Origin: Flavobacterium sp. N2038
Lineage (GTDB): Bacteria > Bacteroidota > Bacteroidia > Flavobacteriales > Flavobacteriaceae
Length of the DNA stretch: 64,000 nt
Direction: 5' to 3'
Assembly (NCBI RefSeq): GCF_025947185.1
Contig: NZ_CP110001.1
Coordinates: 62,001 to 126,000, forward strand
Shown: in pieces, positions 15,926 to 24,621 of the stretch
Layout: each line of letters begins with the position of its first letter
How positions within the stretch are numbered: position 1 is the stretch's first letter
The notes under the pieces: generated by a model
What the model was told of the DNA's origin: nothing
The model's input: only the letters and a program-made list of their open reading frames with translations
The model's database searches: none
Translations under genes and position numbers: made by a program

Positions 15926-18008
15926 TTTCTAATTCCTGAGCTCTGAAAGTTTCAATTTTGTCAAAGAAAACTACTGCCTGAGCAATGTAATCTTTAGCGA
16001 AAGCTTCTGATGGTTCATTTTTATTGATTTGGTAAACCAAGTCTTTAAAAGTTGAGTTTAATTCGATTTTATTATTTTCAATAAAAACAGTATCAAACAA
16101 GTCTACAATTCCTGCGTGGTGATTTGTTTTTTGGTTTTCTGACAACAATAAAGCTTTTGCTCCATTTACAAATCCTGCGTAAGCATGATAGATTGCATCT
16201 GACCATTTTTTCTCGTCGAAAGATTCCTGAGCTAAAAACAATTTCTCTTTAGCTTCAAACAATAATGTTGCTACTAAATCGATCACAACTCCGGCACATT
16301 CTCCAACTCCAACTGCTTTTACGTAATTGTCTGCGTTACCCCAATCCACAAAATCTGCTTCTGTTAAATTGGTTACATCTGCGAAAGGTTTTAAAATTTC
16401 GTAGAAATATTTTTCTCCTTTTGTATCATAATAATCAAGGAATTTTTGTCCGCTTCCGTTAGCATCAAAATCATTTAAAATGGTACGCAATGCATCAGGA
16501 CCTCTACGACTAGGCACTTTAATTACTTTATCAGCAAAACGTCCCGCTCCATTTCCTAATCTTCCTCCGCCAAGCAAAACCTGTAAAGCCGGAGCTACTA
16601 GTTTTCCTGAGTTGATAGACATTCCTTGGAATCCAATTGCAGACATATTATGTTGTCCGCAAGCATTCATACAGCCTGAAATTTTGATTTCGATTTCGCG
16701 GTTGTTTAAATACTGAGGATATTCAGCCGTTAAAACTCTTTCTAATTCTTCTGCAATACCGGTACTACTTGCAATCCCCAAGTTGCAAGTATCTGTACCC
16801 GGACATGCCGTAATGTCTCCAACTGAATTATATCCTAGCTGAACAAAATCCAACTTGGCTAATTCTTGGTAAAAGAATGGTAAATTGGCTTCTTTTACGT
16901 GACGTATTACAATATTTTGACGCAATGAAAAACGTAATTCATTTGCTGCGTAATTTTTAATTAAAGCGGCTAATAATCTGGCTTTATCAGTATAAAAATC
17001 TCCTAATAAAACCTTGATTCCAATGGCATAATAACCGTCTTGTTTCTGCTTGATAACATTCGAATTTTTCCAAGCTTCATAAGCTGCAGTATCTTCGATT
17101 GTAACTTGCGGAACTTCTAATAATGGTTCTGGGATTGGTCCATCAAAAGCAGTTGTATCAATTTCATATGTTTCAAAAGCGATGGCTTTTTTCTCTTGTT
17201 CAACCAAATCAAGGAAAACATCTCTTCCCATTTCTTTGATTAAGAATTTCATACGCGCTTTCATTCTTTTTGCACGTTCACCGTATCTATCAAAAATACG
17301 GATGATTCCTTCTGCTGTTGGAATGATTTCGTTAACTGGAACAAACTCTGAAAGTAATTCGGCATGTGCTGGCTGAGATCCTAAACCTCCTCCAAACATG
17401 ATTTTGAAACCTTTTTGTCCGTCTTTAATTTTCGGAATAAATCCTAAATCGTGCAAGTAACTCAAAGCGGTATCTTCGTCTGAAGAAGAGAACGAAATTT
17501 TGAATTTACGTCCCATTTCCTGACAAATTGGGTTTCTCAATAAATATTGAAAAAGTCCGTGTGCATAAGGCGAAACATCAAATGGTTCGTTTACGTCAAC
17601 TCCAGCCAATTCACTTCCTGTAATGTTTCTTACTGTGTTTCCACAAGCTTCACGAAGCGTAATATCGTCTTTAGCCAAATCTGCCCAAAGTTCTGGTGTT
17701 CTGTCTAAACTCACATAGTGAATCTGGATATCCTGACGTGTTGTAATGTGCAAACGCCCTGTAGAATATTCATCAGAAACTTGTGTAATACGTACTAATT
17801 GCTCGCTGGTCACTTTTCCATAAGGCAGTTTGATACGAATCATTTGAACACCTTCTTGGCGCTGACCGTAGATTCCACGCGCTAAACGAAGGCTACGAAA
17901 ACGCTCATCATCAATTTTTCCTCCACGGAATAAATGAATCTTTTTTTCTAATTCGATAATTTCCTTCTGAACTACCGGATTTTCTATTTCTGTTCTAAAA
18001 CTTTCCAT
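15918..18008 (-). CDS. Siroheme sulfite (nitrite/sulfite) reductase with C-terminal HEPN-like domain
   Basis: The 696-residue protein reduces sulfite to sulfide with six electrons. The first 560 residues hold two ferredoxin-like/siroheme-binding repeats, and the siroheme-4Fe4S ligands are seen as CPGTDTC (about residue 408) and GCMNACG (about residue 450). The last 130 residues, after a linker, are a helical HEPN-like module (ATLLFEAKEKLFLAQESF ... DAIYHAYAGF). This tail is not part of the classical enzyme. By operon context it is sulfite rather than nitrite reductase. The electron donor is probably ferredoxin, because a ferredoxin reductase closes the operon. Confidence 0.92.
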   Translation of the reverse strand: MESFRTEIENPVVQKEIIELEKKIHLFRGGKIDDERFRSLRLARGIYGQRQEGVQMIRIKLPYGKVTSEQLVRITQVSDEYSTGRLHITTRQDIQIHYVSLDRTPELWADLAKDDITLREACGNTVRNITGSELAGVDVNEPFDVSPYAHGLFQYLLRNPICQEMGRKFKISFSSSDEDTALSYLHDLGFIPKIKDGQKGFKIMFGGGLGSQPAHAELLSEFVPVNEIIPTAEGIIRIFDRYGERAKRMKARMKFLIKEMGRDVFLDLVEQEKKAIAFETYEIDTTAFDGPIPEPLLEVPQVTIEDTAAYEAWKNSNVIKQKQDGYYAIGIKVLLGDFYTDKARLLAALIKNYAANELRFSLRQNIVIRHVKEANLPFFYQELAKLDFVQLGYNSVGDITACPGTDTCNLGIASSTGIAEELERVLTAEYPQYLNNREIEIKISGCMNACGQHNMSAIGFQGMSINSGKLVAPALQVLLGGGRLGNGAGRFADKVIKVPSRRGPDALRTILNDFDANGSGQKFLDYYDTKGEKYFYEILKPFADVTNLTEADFVDWGNADNYVKAVGVGECAGVVIDLVATLLFEAKEKLFLAQESFDEKKWSDAIYHAYAGFVNGAKALLLSENQKTNHHAGIVDLFDTVFIENNKIELNSTFKDLVYQINKNEPSEAFAKDYIAQAVVFFDKIETFRAQELENA

Positions 18009-18013
18009 TTCTC

Positions 18014-18089
18014 TTTAGTTGTTGGTTGTCAGTTGTTGGTTGTTGGTTTGCTGGCAGATAACTATCAACCAAAAACCATCAACTATCAA
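18014..18089. repeat. Inverted heptamer-repeat arms between cysN and sulfite reductase
   Basis: The left arm has AGTTGTT, GGTTGTC, AGTTGTT, GGTTGTT. The right arm has ATCAACC, AAAAACC, ATCAACT. The period is 7 nt and the two arms can pair. Confidence 0.75.
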
Positions 18090-19334
18090 CTAGCGAATGA
18101 ATCCTACTCCTGCTGTTGTGTTTGTTGCTGTATCAATTAAGATGAAAGCTCCGTTTGATTTGTTTTCGTTGTATGAATCAAAATATAACGGTTTGCTTAA
18201 TTTGATCGTTACTTCTCCAATTTCGTTGATGGCTAATTGTGAAGCTTCTGTCGTTCCTGAGTAATCTGTAGCAATTGTATTTTTGATGCTTTCTACTTTT
18301 GCTAAAACTCTGTTTGTATTATGCTGTACTAAATATTTAGTTCCTGGAACCAGTTTTTTACTGTCCATCCAACAAACTGTTGTGGTAATATCTTTTTCAA
18401 TTTTTGGAAGTTCATCTGATTTTACAATCATGTCACCTCTCGTTACATTGATATCATTTTCTAATTCGATTGTAATTGAAGAACCTGCAACGGCTTCATC
18501 AAATGTTTTATCGAAAAAGTGAATTTTAGAAACTTTTGACTCTGTTAAAGAAGGAAGAACCGTTACAGCATCTCCAACTTTGATTGAGTTTCCGTATAAT
18601 TTTCCTGCGTAACCTCTAAAATCGTGGTATTCTTCTGTTTTTGGACGAATAACTGTCTGAACCGGAAAACGTGCTTTTCCTGCTTCAAAAACATCATGAG
18701 CATGCAATCCTTCTAAATGTTCCAATACCGTTTGTCCGTCATACCAAGGCATATTCTCTGATTTATCAACCACGTTTCCGCCGTTGATTGCACTTAACGG
18801 AATGTAACTTACGTTTTGCTCTTTGAATGTGCTTTTTGCATTTAATGCCTGGAAATCTGCTTTGATTTTATTGAAAACTTCTTCAGAATAATCAACTAAA
18901 TCCATTTTGTTAATCGCAACAATTACCTCTTTTACTCGCAATAAATTATTGATGAAAAAGTGACGGTAAGTCTGCTCGATAACGCCTTTTCTCGCATCAA
19001 TTAAAATAATAGAAACCTGAGAAGTTGAAGCTCCTGTAACCATGTTTCTTGTATATTCTACGTGACCCGGAGTATCGGCGATAATGTAACTTTTCTTTGC
19101 AGTCGAAAAATAAATATGCGCAACATCAATCGTGATTCCTTGTTCTCTCTCTGCCACTAATCCGTCAGTTGCCAAAGAAAAATCAAGATAATCATAACCT
19201 TTTTGTTTACTGCTTTTTTCGATTGCTTCTATTTTATCAGTCGTCAATGATTTTGTATCATACAATAATCTCCCGATCAAAGTACTTTTCCCGTCATCTA
19301 CACTCCCTGCTGTTGCTATTTTTAAAACTTCCAT
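18090..19334 (-). CDS. cysN: Sulfate adenylyltransferase subunit 1 (GTPase)
   Basis: The 414-residue GTPase is the regulatory subunit that drives APS synthesis by CysD through GTP hydrolysis. Translation-factor-type G motifs are all present: GSVDDGKST (P-loop, about residue 10), EREQGITIDVAH (switch), DTPGHVEYTRNM (G3), NKMD (G4) and SAING (G5). EF-Tu-like beta-barrel domains fill residues 225 onward. No APS kinase domain is fused, which fits the APS-type reductase next door. It sits 145 nt downstream of cysD; the spacer is heptamer repeat. Confidence 0.95.
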   Translation of the reverse strand: MEVLKIATAGSVDDGKSTLIGRLLYDTKSLTTDKIEAIEKSSKQKGYDYLDFSLATDGLVAEREQGITIDVAHIYFSTAKKSYIIADTPGHVEYTRNMVTGASTSQVSIILIDARKGVIEQTYRHFFINNLLRVKEVIVAINKMDLVDYSEEVFNKIKADFQALNAKSTFKEQNVSYIPLSAINGGNVVDKSENMPWYDGQTVLEHLEGLHAHDVFEAGKARFPVQTVIRPKTEEYHDFRGYAGKLYGNSIKVGDAVTVLPSLTESKVSKIHFFDKTFDEAVAGSSITIELENDINVTRGDMIVKSDELPKIEKDITTTVCWMDSKKLVPGTKYLVQHNTNRVLAKVESIKNTIATDYSGTTEASQLAINEIGEVTIKLSKPLYFDSYNENKSNGAFILIDTATNTTAGVGFIR

Positions 19335-19340
19335 TCTTTT

Positions 19341-19479
19341 TATGTTGTTGGTTGTTGGTTTATGGTTGTTGGTTTTTCTAAAACATCAACTAAAACCATC
19401 AAAATATTTAATCTACTTTTTTATGTTGTTGTAATTATTGAAGTTTTAAGCTATCAACTAAAAACTATCAACCAACAAC
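19341..19479. repeat. Heptamer arrays between cysD and cysN
   Basis: Units such as TGTTGTT, GGTTGTT, GGTTTAT, GGTTGTT (19341-19377) and, at 19451-19479, CTATCAA, CTAAAAA, CTATCAA, CCAACAA. Confidence 0.75.
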
Positions 19480-20379
19480 TTAAAAGTATCCTTGTTGTTT
19501 TCTCTTTTCCATTGCGGCTTCAGAACGTTTATCATCAATTCTGGCTCCTCTTTCTGAAATCGTTGATTCTCTAATTTCACCTACAACTTCTTCTATTGTT
19601 GCTGCGTAAGATTCAACTGCTGCTGTACAACTCATATCTCCAACGGTTCTGAAGCGAACAATTCTTTCTTCGATTTGTTCGTCTTCTTCTTGGTACACAA
19701 AAGGAGAATGCGACCAGATTAAACCGTCTCTCAAAAAAACTTTTCTTTTATGTGAAAAATAGATTGATGGAATTTCGATGTGTTCTTTTTCGATATAACT
19801 CCAAACATCTAATTCTGTCCAGTTTGAAATTGGGAAAACACGAACGTTTTGTCCATTTTCTATTTTTCCATTTAAAATATCAAACAACTCAGGTCTTTGA
19901 TTTTTCTCGTCCCATTGTCCGAAATCATCACGAACTGAGAAAATACGTTCTTTAGCTCTTGCTTTTTCTTCATCACGACGTGCACCACCAATACAAGCAT
20001 CAAACTTAAATTCTTCAATTGCATCTAAAAGTGTTGTTGTCTGCAGGCTGTTTCTACTAGAATATTTCCCTGTTTCTTCTACTACTTTTCCTTCATCAAT
20101 AGCATCCTGTACATTACGAACAATTAACTCTAACCCTAACTCTTCTACCAGTTTATCTCTGAATGCTATTGTTTCAGGGAAATTGTGTCCCGTATCAACG
20201 TGCAATAGAGGAAACGGAATTTTTGCAGGGAAAAATGCTTTTTGTGCTAAACGCACTAATGTAATAGAATCTTTTCCTCCTGAGAAAAGTAAAACCGGTT
20301 TGTCAAACTGTGAAATTACTTCTCTGAAAATGTATATCGCTTCACTCTCTAAAGCGTTTGTTTTTAATACTGAACTCAT
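19480..20379 (-). CDS. cysD: Sulfate adenylyltransferase subunit 2
   Basis: The 299-residue PP-loop ATPase activates sulfate to adenylyl sulfate (APS) together with CysN. The ATP-binding PP-loop is SGGKDSITLVRLA near residue 33, and the conserved CIGGARRDEEKARAKER and ELDVWSYIEKE segments follow. The C-terminus ERGARIDDKRSEAAMEKRK is typical. The length matches E. coli CysD (302 residues). Confidence 0.96.
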   Translation of the reverse strand: MSSVLKTNALESEAIYIFREVISQFDKPVLLFSGGKDSITLVRLAQKAFFPAKIPFPLLHVDTGHNFPETIAFRDKLVEELGLELIVRNVQDAIDEGKVVEETGKYSSRNSLQTTTLLDAIEEFKFDACIGGARRDEEKARAKERIFSVRDDFGQWDEKNQRPELFDILNGKIENGQNVRVFPISNWTELDVWSYIEKEHIEIPSIYFSHKRKVFLRDGLIWSHSPFVYQEEDEQIEERIVRFRTVGDMSCTAAVESYAATIEEVVGEIRESTISERGARIDDKRSEAAMEKRKQQGYF

Positions 20380-20416
20380 TGTTTTTTTGTTTGATATTTT
20401 TGTTGTGGAATTTTTT

Positions 20417-20450
20417 GTTTCAGGTTTAAAGTTTCAAGTTTTTCACCTAA
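20417..20450. repeat. Heptamer array GTTTCAN
   Basis: GTTTCAG, GTTTAAA, GTTTCAA, GTTTTTC in direct succession just upstream of cysD. Confidence 0.7.
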
Positions 20451-20489
20451 CCTAAAATCTCCACTCTTTATTCTATTCTTTTTATTCTC

Positions 20490-20580
20490 CATTGGGTTGA
20501 AACCCAACATTGCAATATAAATCTTCCGTCTCCATCGGGTTGAAACCCGACGCTACAATATAAATTGTCCCTCCGGGACT
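20490..20580. repeat. GGnTTnAAAnCC...GCTACAATAT element, copies 2 and 3
   Basis: Two tandem copies (20490-20531 and 20533-20580). Each has a hairpin (TTGGGTTGAAACCCAA; CGGGTTGAAACCCG), then (T/C)GC(A/T)ACAATATAAAT and a CGG/CCTCCGGGAC end. The spacer is between cysH and cysD, inside the operon, so the element is transcribed. Confidence 0.75.
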
Positions 20581-20630
20581 TAAAATCTATACTCTTTATT
20601 CTATTCTCTATATTCTTGCCTCTTGCTTCT

Positions 20631-21341
20631 TTATTCCTTCTTAGCACTATGCAAACCACACTCCTTATGGCTTGATTCCCACCACCATCTTCCGGCTCTG
20701 ATATCTTCGCCAGGGAAAATCGCTCTCGTACAAGGCGCACATCCAATACTTACGAAACCTTGTTTGTGCAATGCATTTTGCGGAACATTGTTTTCAGATA
20801 AATACGTTTCAACTTCTTCTAAAGTCCATTTTAGTAACGGATTAAATTTTATGATTTCGAAGTTTCCGTCGTATTCAAACAAATGTAAATCTTGTCTGTT
20901 TTCTGATTGTTCTGCTCTTAATCCCGTAATCCAAACTGAATTTCCTGCCAAAGCTTTCCTTAACGGAACCACTTTTCGAATAAAACAGCATTCTTTTCTA
21001 TTTTCAACTGAATCGTAAAAGCTGTTTGGTCCTTTTGCTTTTAGTAAATTCTCTACAGCTGCTGCTTCAGGAAAATAAACTTCAATAGGTCTTTTATACT
21101 TTTTTAATGTTTTGTGAAAAACGTCGTAAGTTTCCTGAAATAATCTTCCAGTATCTAAAGTAAAAATGGTAATGTCAGTATTGCTTTTTGCTATAAAATC
21201 TGTAATTACCTGATCTTCCTGACCGAAAGAAGTAGAAAAAATCACTTTTCCCGGAAATTCTTTTGCTAAAAAAACTAAGGTTTCGTCAAGCGAAAAGTCA
21301 TTAGTTTTCTCTAATAGTTCTTGTACAATAATCGCACTCAT
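20631..21341 (-). CDS. cysH: Assimilatory adenylyl-sulfate (APS) reductase
   Basis: The 236-residue protein reduces activated sulfate to sulfite. The PP-loop-like FSTSFGQEDQVI is near residue 35. Two cysteine pairs, KECCFIRK (about residue 120) and CAPC followed by RAGRWWWE (about residue 210), are the 4Fe-4S ligands that mark APS reductases, and the redox Cys is in KECGLH at the C-terminus. PAPS-type enzymes lack the four cluster cysteines. This fits the absence of an APS kinase in the operon. Confidence 0.95.
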   Translation of the reverse strand: MSAIIVQELLEKTNDFSLDETLVFLAKEFPGKVIFSTSFGQEDQVITDFIAKSNTDITIFTLDTGRLFQETYDVFHKTLKKYKRPIEVYFPEAAAVENLLKAKGPNSFYDSVENRKECCFIRKVVPLRKALAGNSVWITGLRAEQSENRQDLHLFEYDGNFEIIKFNPLLKWTLEEVETYLSENNVPQNALHKQGFVSIGCAPCTRAIFPGEDIRAGRWWWESSHKECGLHSAKKE

Positions 21342-21368
21342 AATCTTTCTTCTTTTCTAAAATTATTT

Positions 21369-22301
21369 TTAAAATAATTTAGATAATGTTTTTAAACTCA
21401 ATAATATAATTAGAATACCAACCGCAATCATCATTGGTTTTCTTTTGATTTTATTTACTAAATATGCTGCTAATGGTGCTGAAATCACTCCTCCTAAAAT
21501 CAGTCCGATAATCACTTGCCAGCCATGAATTCCGCCAAAAAGCATAAATGTTATACCACTCGCAAATGAAATTGCAAACTCAGCTGCATTTACTGAACCA
21601 ATAGTATATCTTGGATTTCTCCCTCTTCCTAATAATGTTGAAGTTACGATTGGCCCCCAGCCTCCGCCTCCAACTGAATCCATAAAACCTCCAAAAAGAG
21701 CCAAAGCGCCTAATTTTTTGGTTTTCTTTTTTACAATACTTTTTTTCAGCGCTTTTTTGATAATGATAACTGCTAAAATAATCATGTAAACTGCAATAAA
21801 TGGCTTGATAACATCTCCATTTATAACATCTGATAATAAATAAGCCCCTATAATAGAACCTAAAACACCCGGAATCAATAAATGTTTTACCAGTTTTTTA
21901 TTGATATTTCCAAATCGGTGATGTGATAGTGCCGACGCCCCCGTTGTAAACATTTCAGATACGTGAACCGCAGTACTACTTACAACCGGCGGAACTCCAT
22001 AAGCCAATAAAAATGAGGTTGAAGTAGCTCCGTAACCCATTCCTAATGTCCCGTCAACTAATTGAGCAAAAACTCCAATGGCAAAAAAGATTAAAAACTC
22101 CTGATTAAATCCCGCTATAAAGCTTTCTATAGAAAACTCTGTATAATGATTGTAAATCAATGTTGATAATAAACCTACTAATAAAACAACAGGAATTACA
22201 ACCCAAAGTTTTTCTTTTATTGACGTGTCTGACTTAAAGCCTGCACTATTTATTTTCAGTTCTTTCTCCATACCAGCGATTGAATTTGTTTTCAAACCCA
22301 T
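21369..22301 (-). CDS. Sulfite exporter TauE/SafE family membrane protein
   Basis: A 310-residue protein with about eight hydrophobic segments and the family words GTLGMGYGATSTSFLL (about residue 95) and GGFMDSVGGGGWGP (about residue 205). Members move sulfite, sulfate or other sulfur anions. As the first gene of the sulfate operon it is a good candidate for sulfate uptake or sulfite relief. I keep the ATG at 22301; a second ATG ten codons on (MEKELKI) is possible, because the first ATG lies against an inverted repeat that may be an operator. Confidence 0.86.
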   Translation of the reverse strand: MGLKTNSIAGMEKELKINSAGFKSDTSIKEKLWVVIPVVLLVGLLSTLIYNHYTEFSIESFIAGFNQEFLIFFAIGVFAQLVDGTLGMGYGATSTSFLLAYGVPPVVSSTAVHVSEMFTTGASALSHHRFGNINKKLVKHLLIPGVLGSIIGAYLLSDVINGDVIKPFIAVYMIILAVIIIKKALKKSIVKKKTKKLGALALFGGFMDSVGGGGWGPIVTSTLLGRGRNPRYTIGSVNAAEFAISFASGITFMLFGGIHGWQVIIGLILGGVISAPLAAYLVNKIKRKPMMIAVGILIILLSLKTLSKLF

Positions 22302-22354
22302 TACCCTATCGGGTTAATAGATTACTTTGCAAAAATACTACTTATTTGTAATAA
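22301..22354 (-). promoter_or_regulatory. Promoter of the sulfate assimilation operon with a candidate operator
   Basis: On the minus strand a TTG box is followed after 18 nt by TATTTTTG, a good Bacteroidota -33/-7 pair (TTG ... TAnnTTTG). Between it and the start codon lies TTAACCCGATAGGGTAA (22301-22317), an inverted repeat with ACCC/GGGT arms. Such a placement would suit a repressor site; the Rrf2 gene 1.1 kb away is a candidate owner. No binding data can be inferred from sequence. Confidence 0.6.
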
Positions 22355-22579
22355 TCAAAACAATATTTCGATTTTTTTAAAGCACTAATTACTCCCATAT
22401 TACATTCTAAAAGAGATATTTAAAACCTGGAGGAATTAATTTCACAAATAATACAGTTTTACCGGATATTTAAACAATATAAATTCTTAAAATGCTTGCG
22501 TATTAAATAGAAATTTTAATCTCTACAACATCTATAGGATAATTATAAAAATGTCGTATTTTAGCGCCAAACTTTTTTT

Positions 22580-23362
22580 ATGGATTTTCAGATTGGTCTT
22601 GTCATTGCGGGTTTAGTCGTTGGATTTATTGTTGGATTAACTGGTGTTGGAGGTGGTTCTTTAATGACTCCCATTTTATTATACTTTGGCATTCCACCAA
22701 CTAAAGCCGTTGGAACCGATTTACTTTATGCGGCTTTTACAAAAGCCGGAGGCGTATTCGTTCACAACAAAAAGGGCAATATCAACTGGAAAATTACTGG
22801 TTGGCTTACTTTAGGCAGTGTTCCTGCAGCACTAGCTACTTTGTGGATACTAAACAGTATTAAAACCGATATTGAAACTATCAATCGCGTAATTAAGTAT
22901 AGTTTAGGTTGGGCGTTATTATTTACTTCAATTGCTATTATATTCAAAAAGAAGCTCTTAAATTTCTCTCAAAAACATGCGGGAGACAAATTCCACAGTG
23001 AAAGTACCACTCAAAACATGCTGACGATTGGAATTGGAATTCTATTGGGCGCAACTGTAACCTTAACTTCTATTGGAGCCGGAGCATTGGGAACTGTAAC
23101 CTTATTTTTCCTTTATCCGCTTTTACCTACACCTCGTTTGGTAGGAACAGAAATCGCTCATGCAGTACCTTTAACACTTGTTGCAGGCCTTGGTCATGCT
23201 TCTATGGGAAATTTAGATTTAGCTTTATTAGGGCAGTTATTACTAGGATCACTTCCCGGAATATATTTAGGAAGTAGTTTAAGCGGAAAAGTTCCTGATT
23301 CATTTCTTAGAAATTCGATCGCTGTAATGCTTTTTATGGCCGGATATAAACTTATCTTTTGA
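22580..23362 (+). CDS. Second TauE/SafE family membrane protein
   Basis: A 260-residue polytopic protein read away from the sulfate operon. The family signature VGFIVGLTGVGGGSLMTPIL (residues 14-33) and the repeat VTLTSIGAGALGTVTLFF near residue 155 are clear. It is only distantly like the TauE protein at 21369-22301, so the two are not a recent tandem duplication. A sulfur-anion transporter (sulfate or sulfite) is likely from context. Confidence 0.87.
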   Translation: MDFQIGLVIAGLVVGFIVGLTGVGGGSLMTPILLYFGIPPTKAVGTDLLYAAFTKAGGVFVHNKKGNINWKITGWLTLGSVPAALATLWILNSIKTDIETINRVIKYSLGWALLFTSIAIIFKKKLLNFSQKHAGDKFHSESTTQNMLTIGIGILLGATVTLTSIGAGALGTVTLFFLYPLLPTPRLVGTEIAHAVPLTLVAGLGHASMGNLDLALLGQLLLGSLPGIYLGSSLSGKVPDSFLRNSIAVMLFMAGYKLIF

Positions 23363-23374
23363 GAATATTACAAT

Positions 23375-23414
23375 AAAAAATGACCATTTCAGAAATGTGA
23401 AATGGTCATTTTTT
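23375..23414. terminator. Bidirectional terminator
   Basis: A 16-bp perfect stem (23375-23390 with 23399-23414), A-rich on one side and T-rich on the other, between the convergent TauE and Rrf2 genes. Confidence 0.9.
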
Positions 23415-23431
23415 ATTTTTAAAGTAAATCA

Positions 23432-23842
23432 TTAAAATGCAATATCTGCCAACGAATTACTTTCTAATATTTTAAGTGTATTATCTCTAACTTCTGTCAT
23501 TAAACGTCTTGCCGCACAGGTTGATTCATCATCACAGTCATCACATCTTTCGTAGAAATTATGACTTGCACAAGGAAGTAAAGCAATTGGCCCTTCAAGA
23601 ATACGATAGACTTTTGCCATACTGATATCCTTAGGATCTTTGATCAGATAATACCCTCCGCCTTTGCCTTTTTTGGCACCAAGAAAACCAGAATTCCTAA
23701 GAAGCAACAGAATACTTTCTAAAAACTTAATCGAAATGTGTTCGCTCTTTGCAATTTCAGCTATTTGTACAGGTTCGTTATTTTCACGTCTGGCTAGGTA
23801 AGTTAGAGCTTTAATTCCGTATTTTGTTTTCTTTGAAAGCAT
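23432..23842 (-). CDS. Rrf2-family transcriptional regulator
   Basis: The 136-residue protein has the Rrf2 winged helix: MLSKKTKYGIKALTYLA at the N-terminus, an HTH around residues 25-45 (IAEIAKSEHISIKFLE) and the wing word GKGGGYYL. Four cysteines lie in the segment PCASHNFYERCDDCDDESTC (residues 91-110), like the cluster-binding region of IscR-type members, so a 4Fe-4S or 2Fe-2S or thiol sensor is possible. CymR, the cysteine regulator of Firmicutes, belongs to the same family. Its place beside the sulfate operon suggests control of sulfur assimilation. Confidence 0.88.
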   Translation of the reverse strand: MLSKKTKYGIKALTYLARRENNEPVQIAEIAKSEHISIKFLESILLLLRNSGFLGAKKGKGGGYYLIKDPKDISMAKVYRILEGPIALLPCASHNFYERCDDCDDESTCAARRLMTEVRDNTLKILESNSLADIAF

Positions 23843-23987
23843 TTTTATATTTTAGATTGTCGACTGCAACTTCTTTGCTGCGCGCATTAAAAAACAGTCT
23901 CCTTATTTTTCTGCAACAAAAATAAACTTTTTAAATGAGATAATAACAGATTGGAAGTTTATATTCTACTAATTTAGTATAGTTTAA

Positions 23988-24491
23988 CTAATTTCCCTCC
24001 TTTATTCCTATCAAATTGAATTCATGAAAAGTTTTCACTTCTTCTGCCAAAGCTTTTTTATTTACTACATAGGTATCAGAAATAGAATCATGCCATCCTC
24101 TTGAACCTCCCAAATAAGTTAAAGCATCAAACGGAATACAACGGCATAGACTTCTTTTAATTATAGTTCCAAAATCCGGTTTTTCTCCATTTTCATCTAC
24201 AACAGCACTTCCGGTCACAAATTTCCCGAGTGTTCTTCCAAAAAACCCTTCCATTAAAATGTAATAAATTAAAGTTAGGATAATCGCGATAACATTCCAT
24301 CCAAAATCTCCTAAGCCATCAATCCATATTGATAAAAAATTCATATCAAATAATGCCGTAAGGATTCCGACACAAACTCCAAACCCGATTAGGAGAACCA
24401 TAATAGCTATCAGATCAATAATATAATTTAGAAAACGTGCCCCAACAGACACCATTAATTTGTCATCTAAGACATAAGTAGAATTGCTCAT
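23988..24491 (-). CDS. RDD family membrane protein
   Basis: A 167-residue protein with three hydrophobic segments. The RDD pattern is seen as GARFLNYIIDLIAI at the start of helix 1 and as FGRTLGKFVTGSAVVDENG after helix 2, with a conserved CRCIPFDALTYLGG region. The function of the family is poorly known; ion or solute exchange has been proposed. It has no visible link to its neighbours. Confidence 0.85.
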   Translation of the reverse strand: MSNSTYVLDDKLMVSVGARFLNYIIDLIAIMVLLIGFGVCVGILTALFDMNFLSIWIDGLGDFGWNVIAIILTLIYYILMEGFFGRTLGKFVTGSAVVDENGEKPDFGTIIKRSLCRCIPFDALTYLGGSRGWHDSISDTYVVNKKALAEEVKTFHEFNLIGIKEGN

Positions 24492-24621
24492 TTGTGGTTA
24501 AATTTATTTGTTTTGATTAGTAAATTTTGTCTTTATTAACAGCAAAAATATATTTTTTACTGAAATAACCACTAAAAGAATTGGCAATTTTTAACACTAA
24601 TTCATTTACAGCAAAAAAAAG

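Noticed and set aside
18014..19480. Heptamer-rich spacers as a CRISPR array
   Set aside because: The units are 7 nt with no spacer of constant length, no 25-35 nt repeat and no cas gene.
20468..20746. 92-residue minus-strand frame across the cysH end and the GCTACAATAT elements
   Set aside because: It is formed by repeat DNA plus the other frame of cysH.
21369..23362. The two TauE genes as a recent tandem duplication
   Set aside because: Sequence and length differ too much (310 versus 260 residues), and the orientation is opposite.
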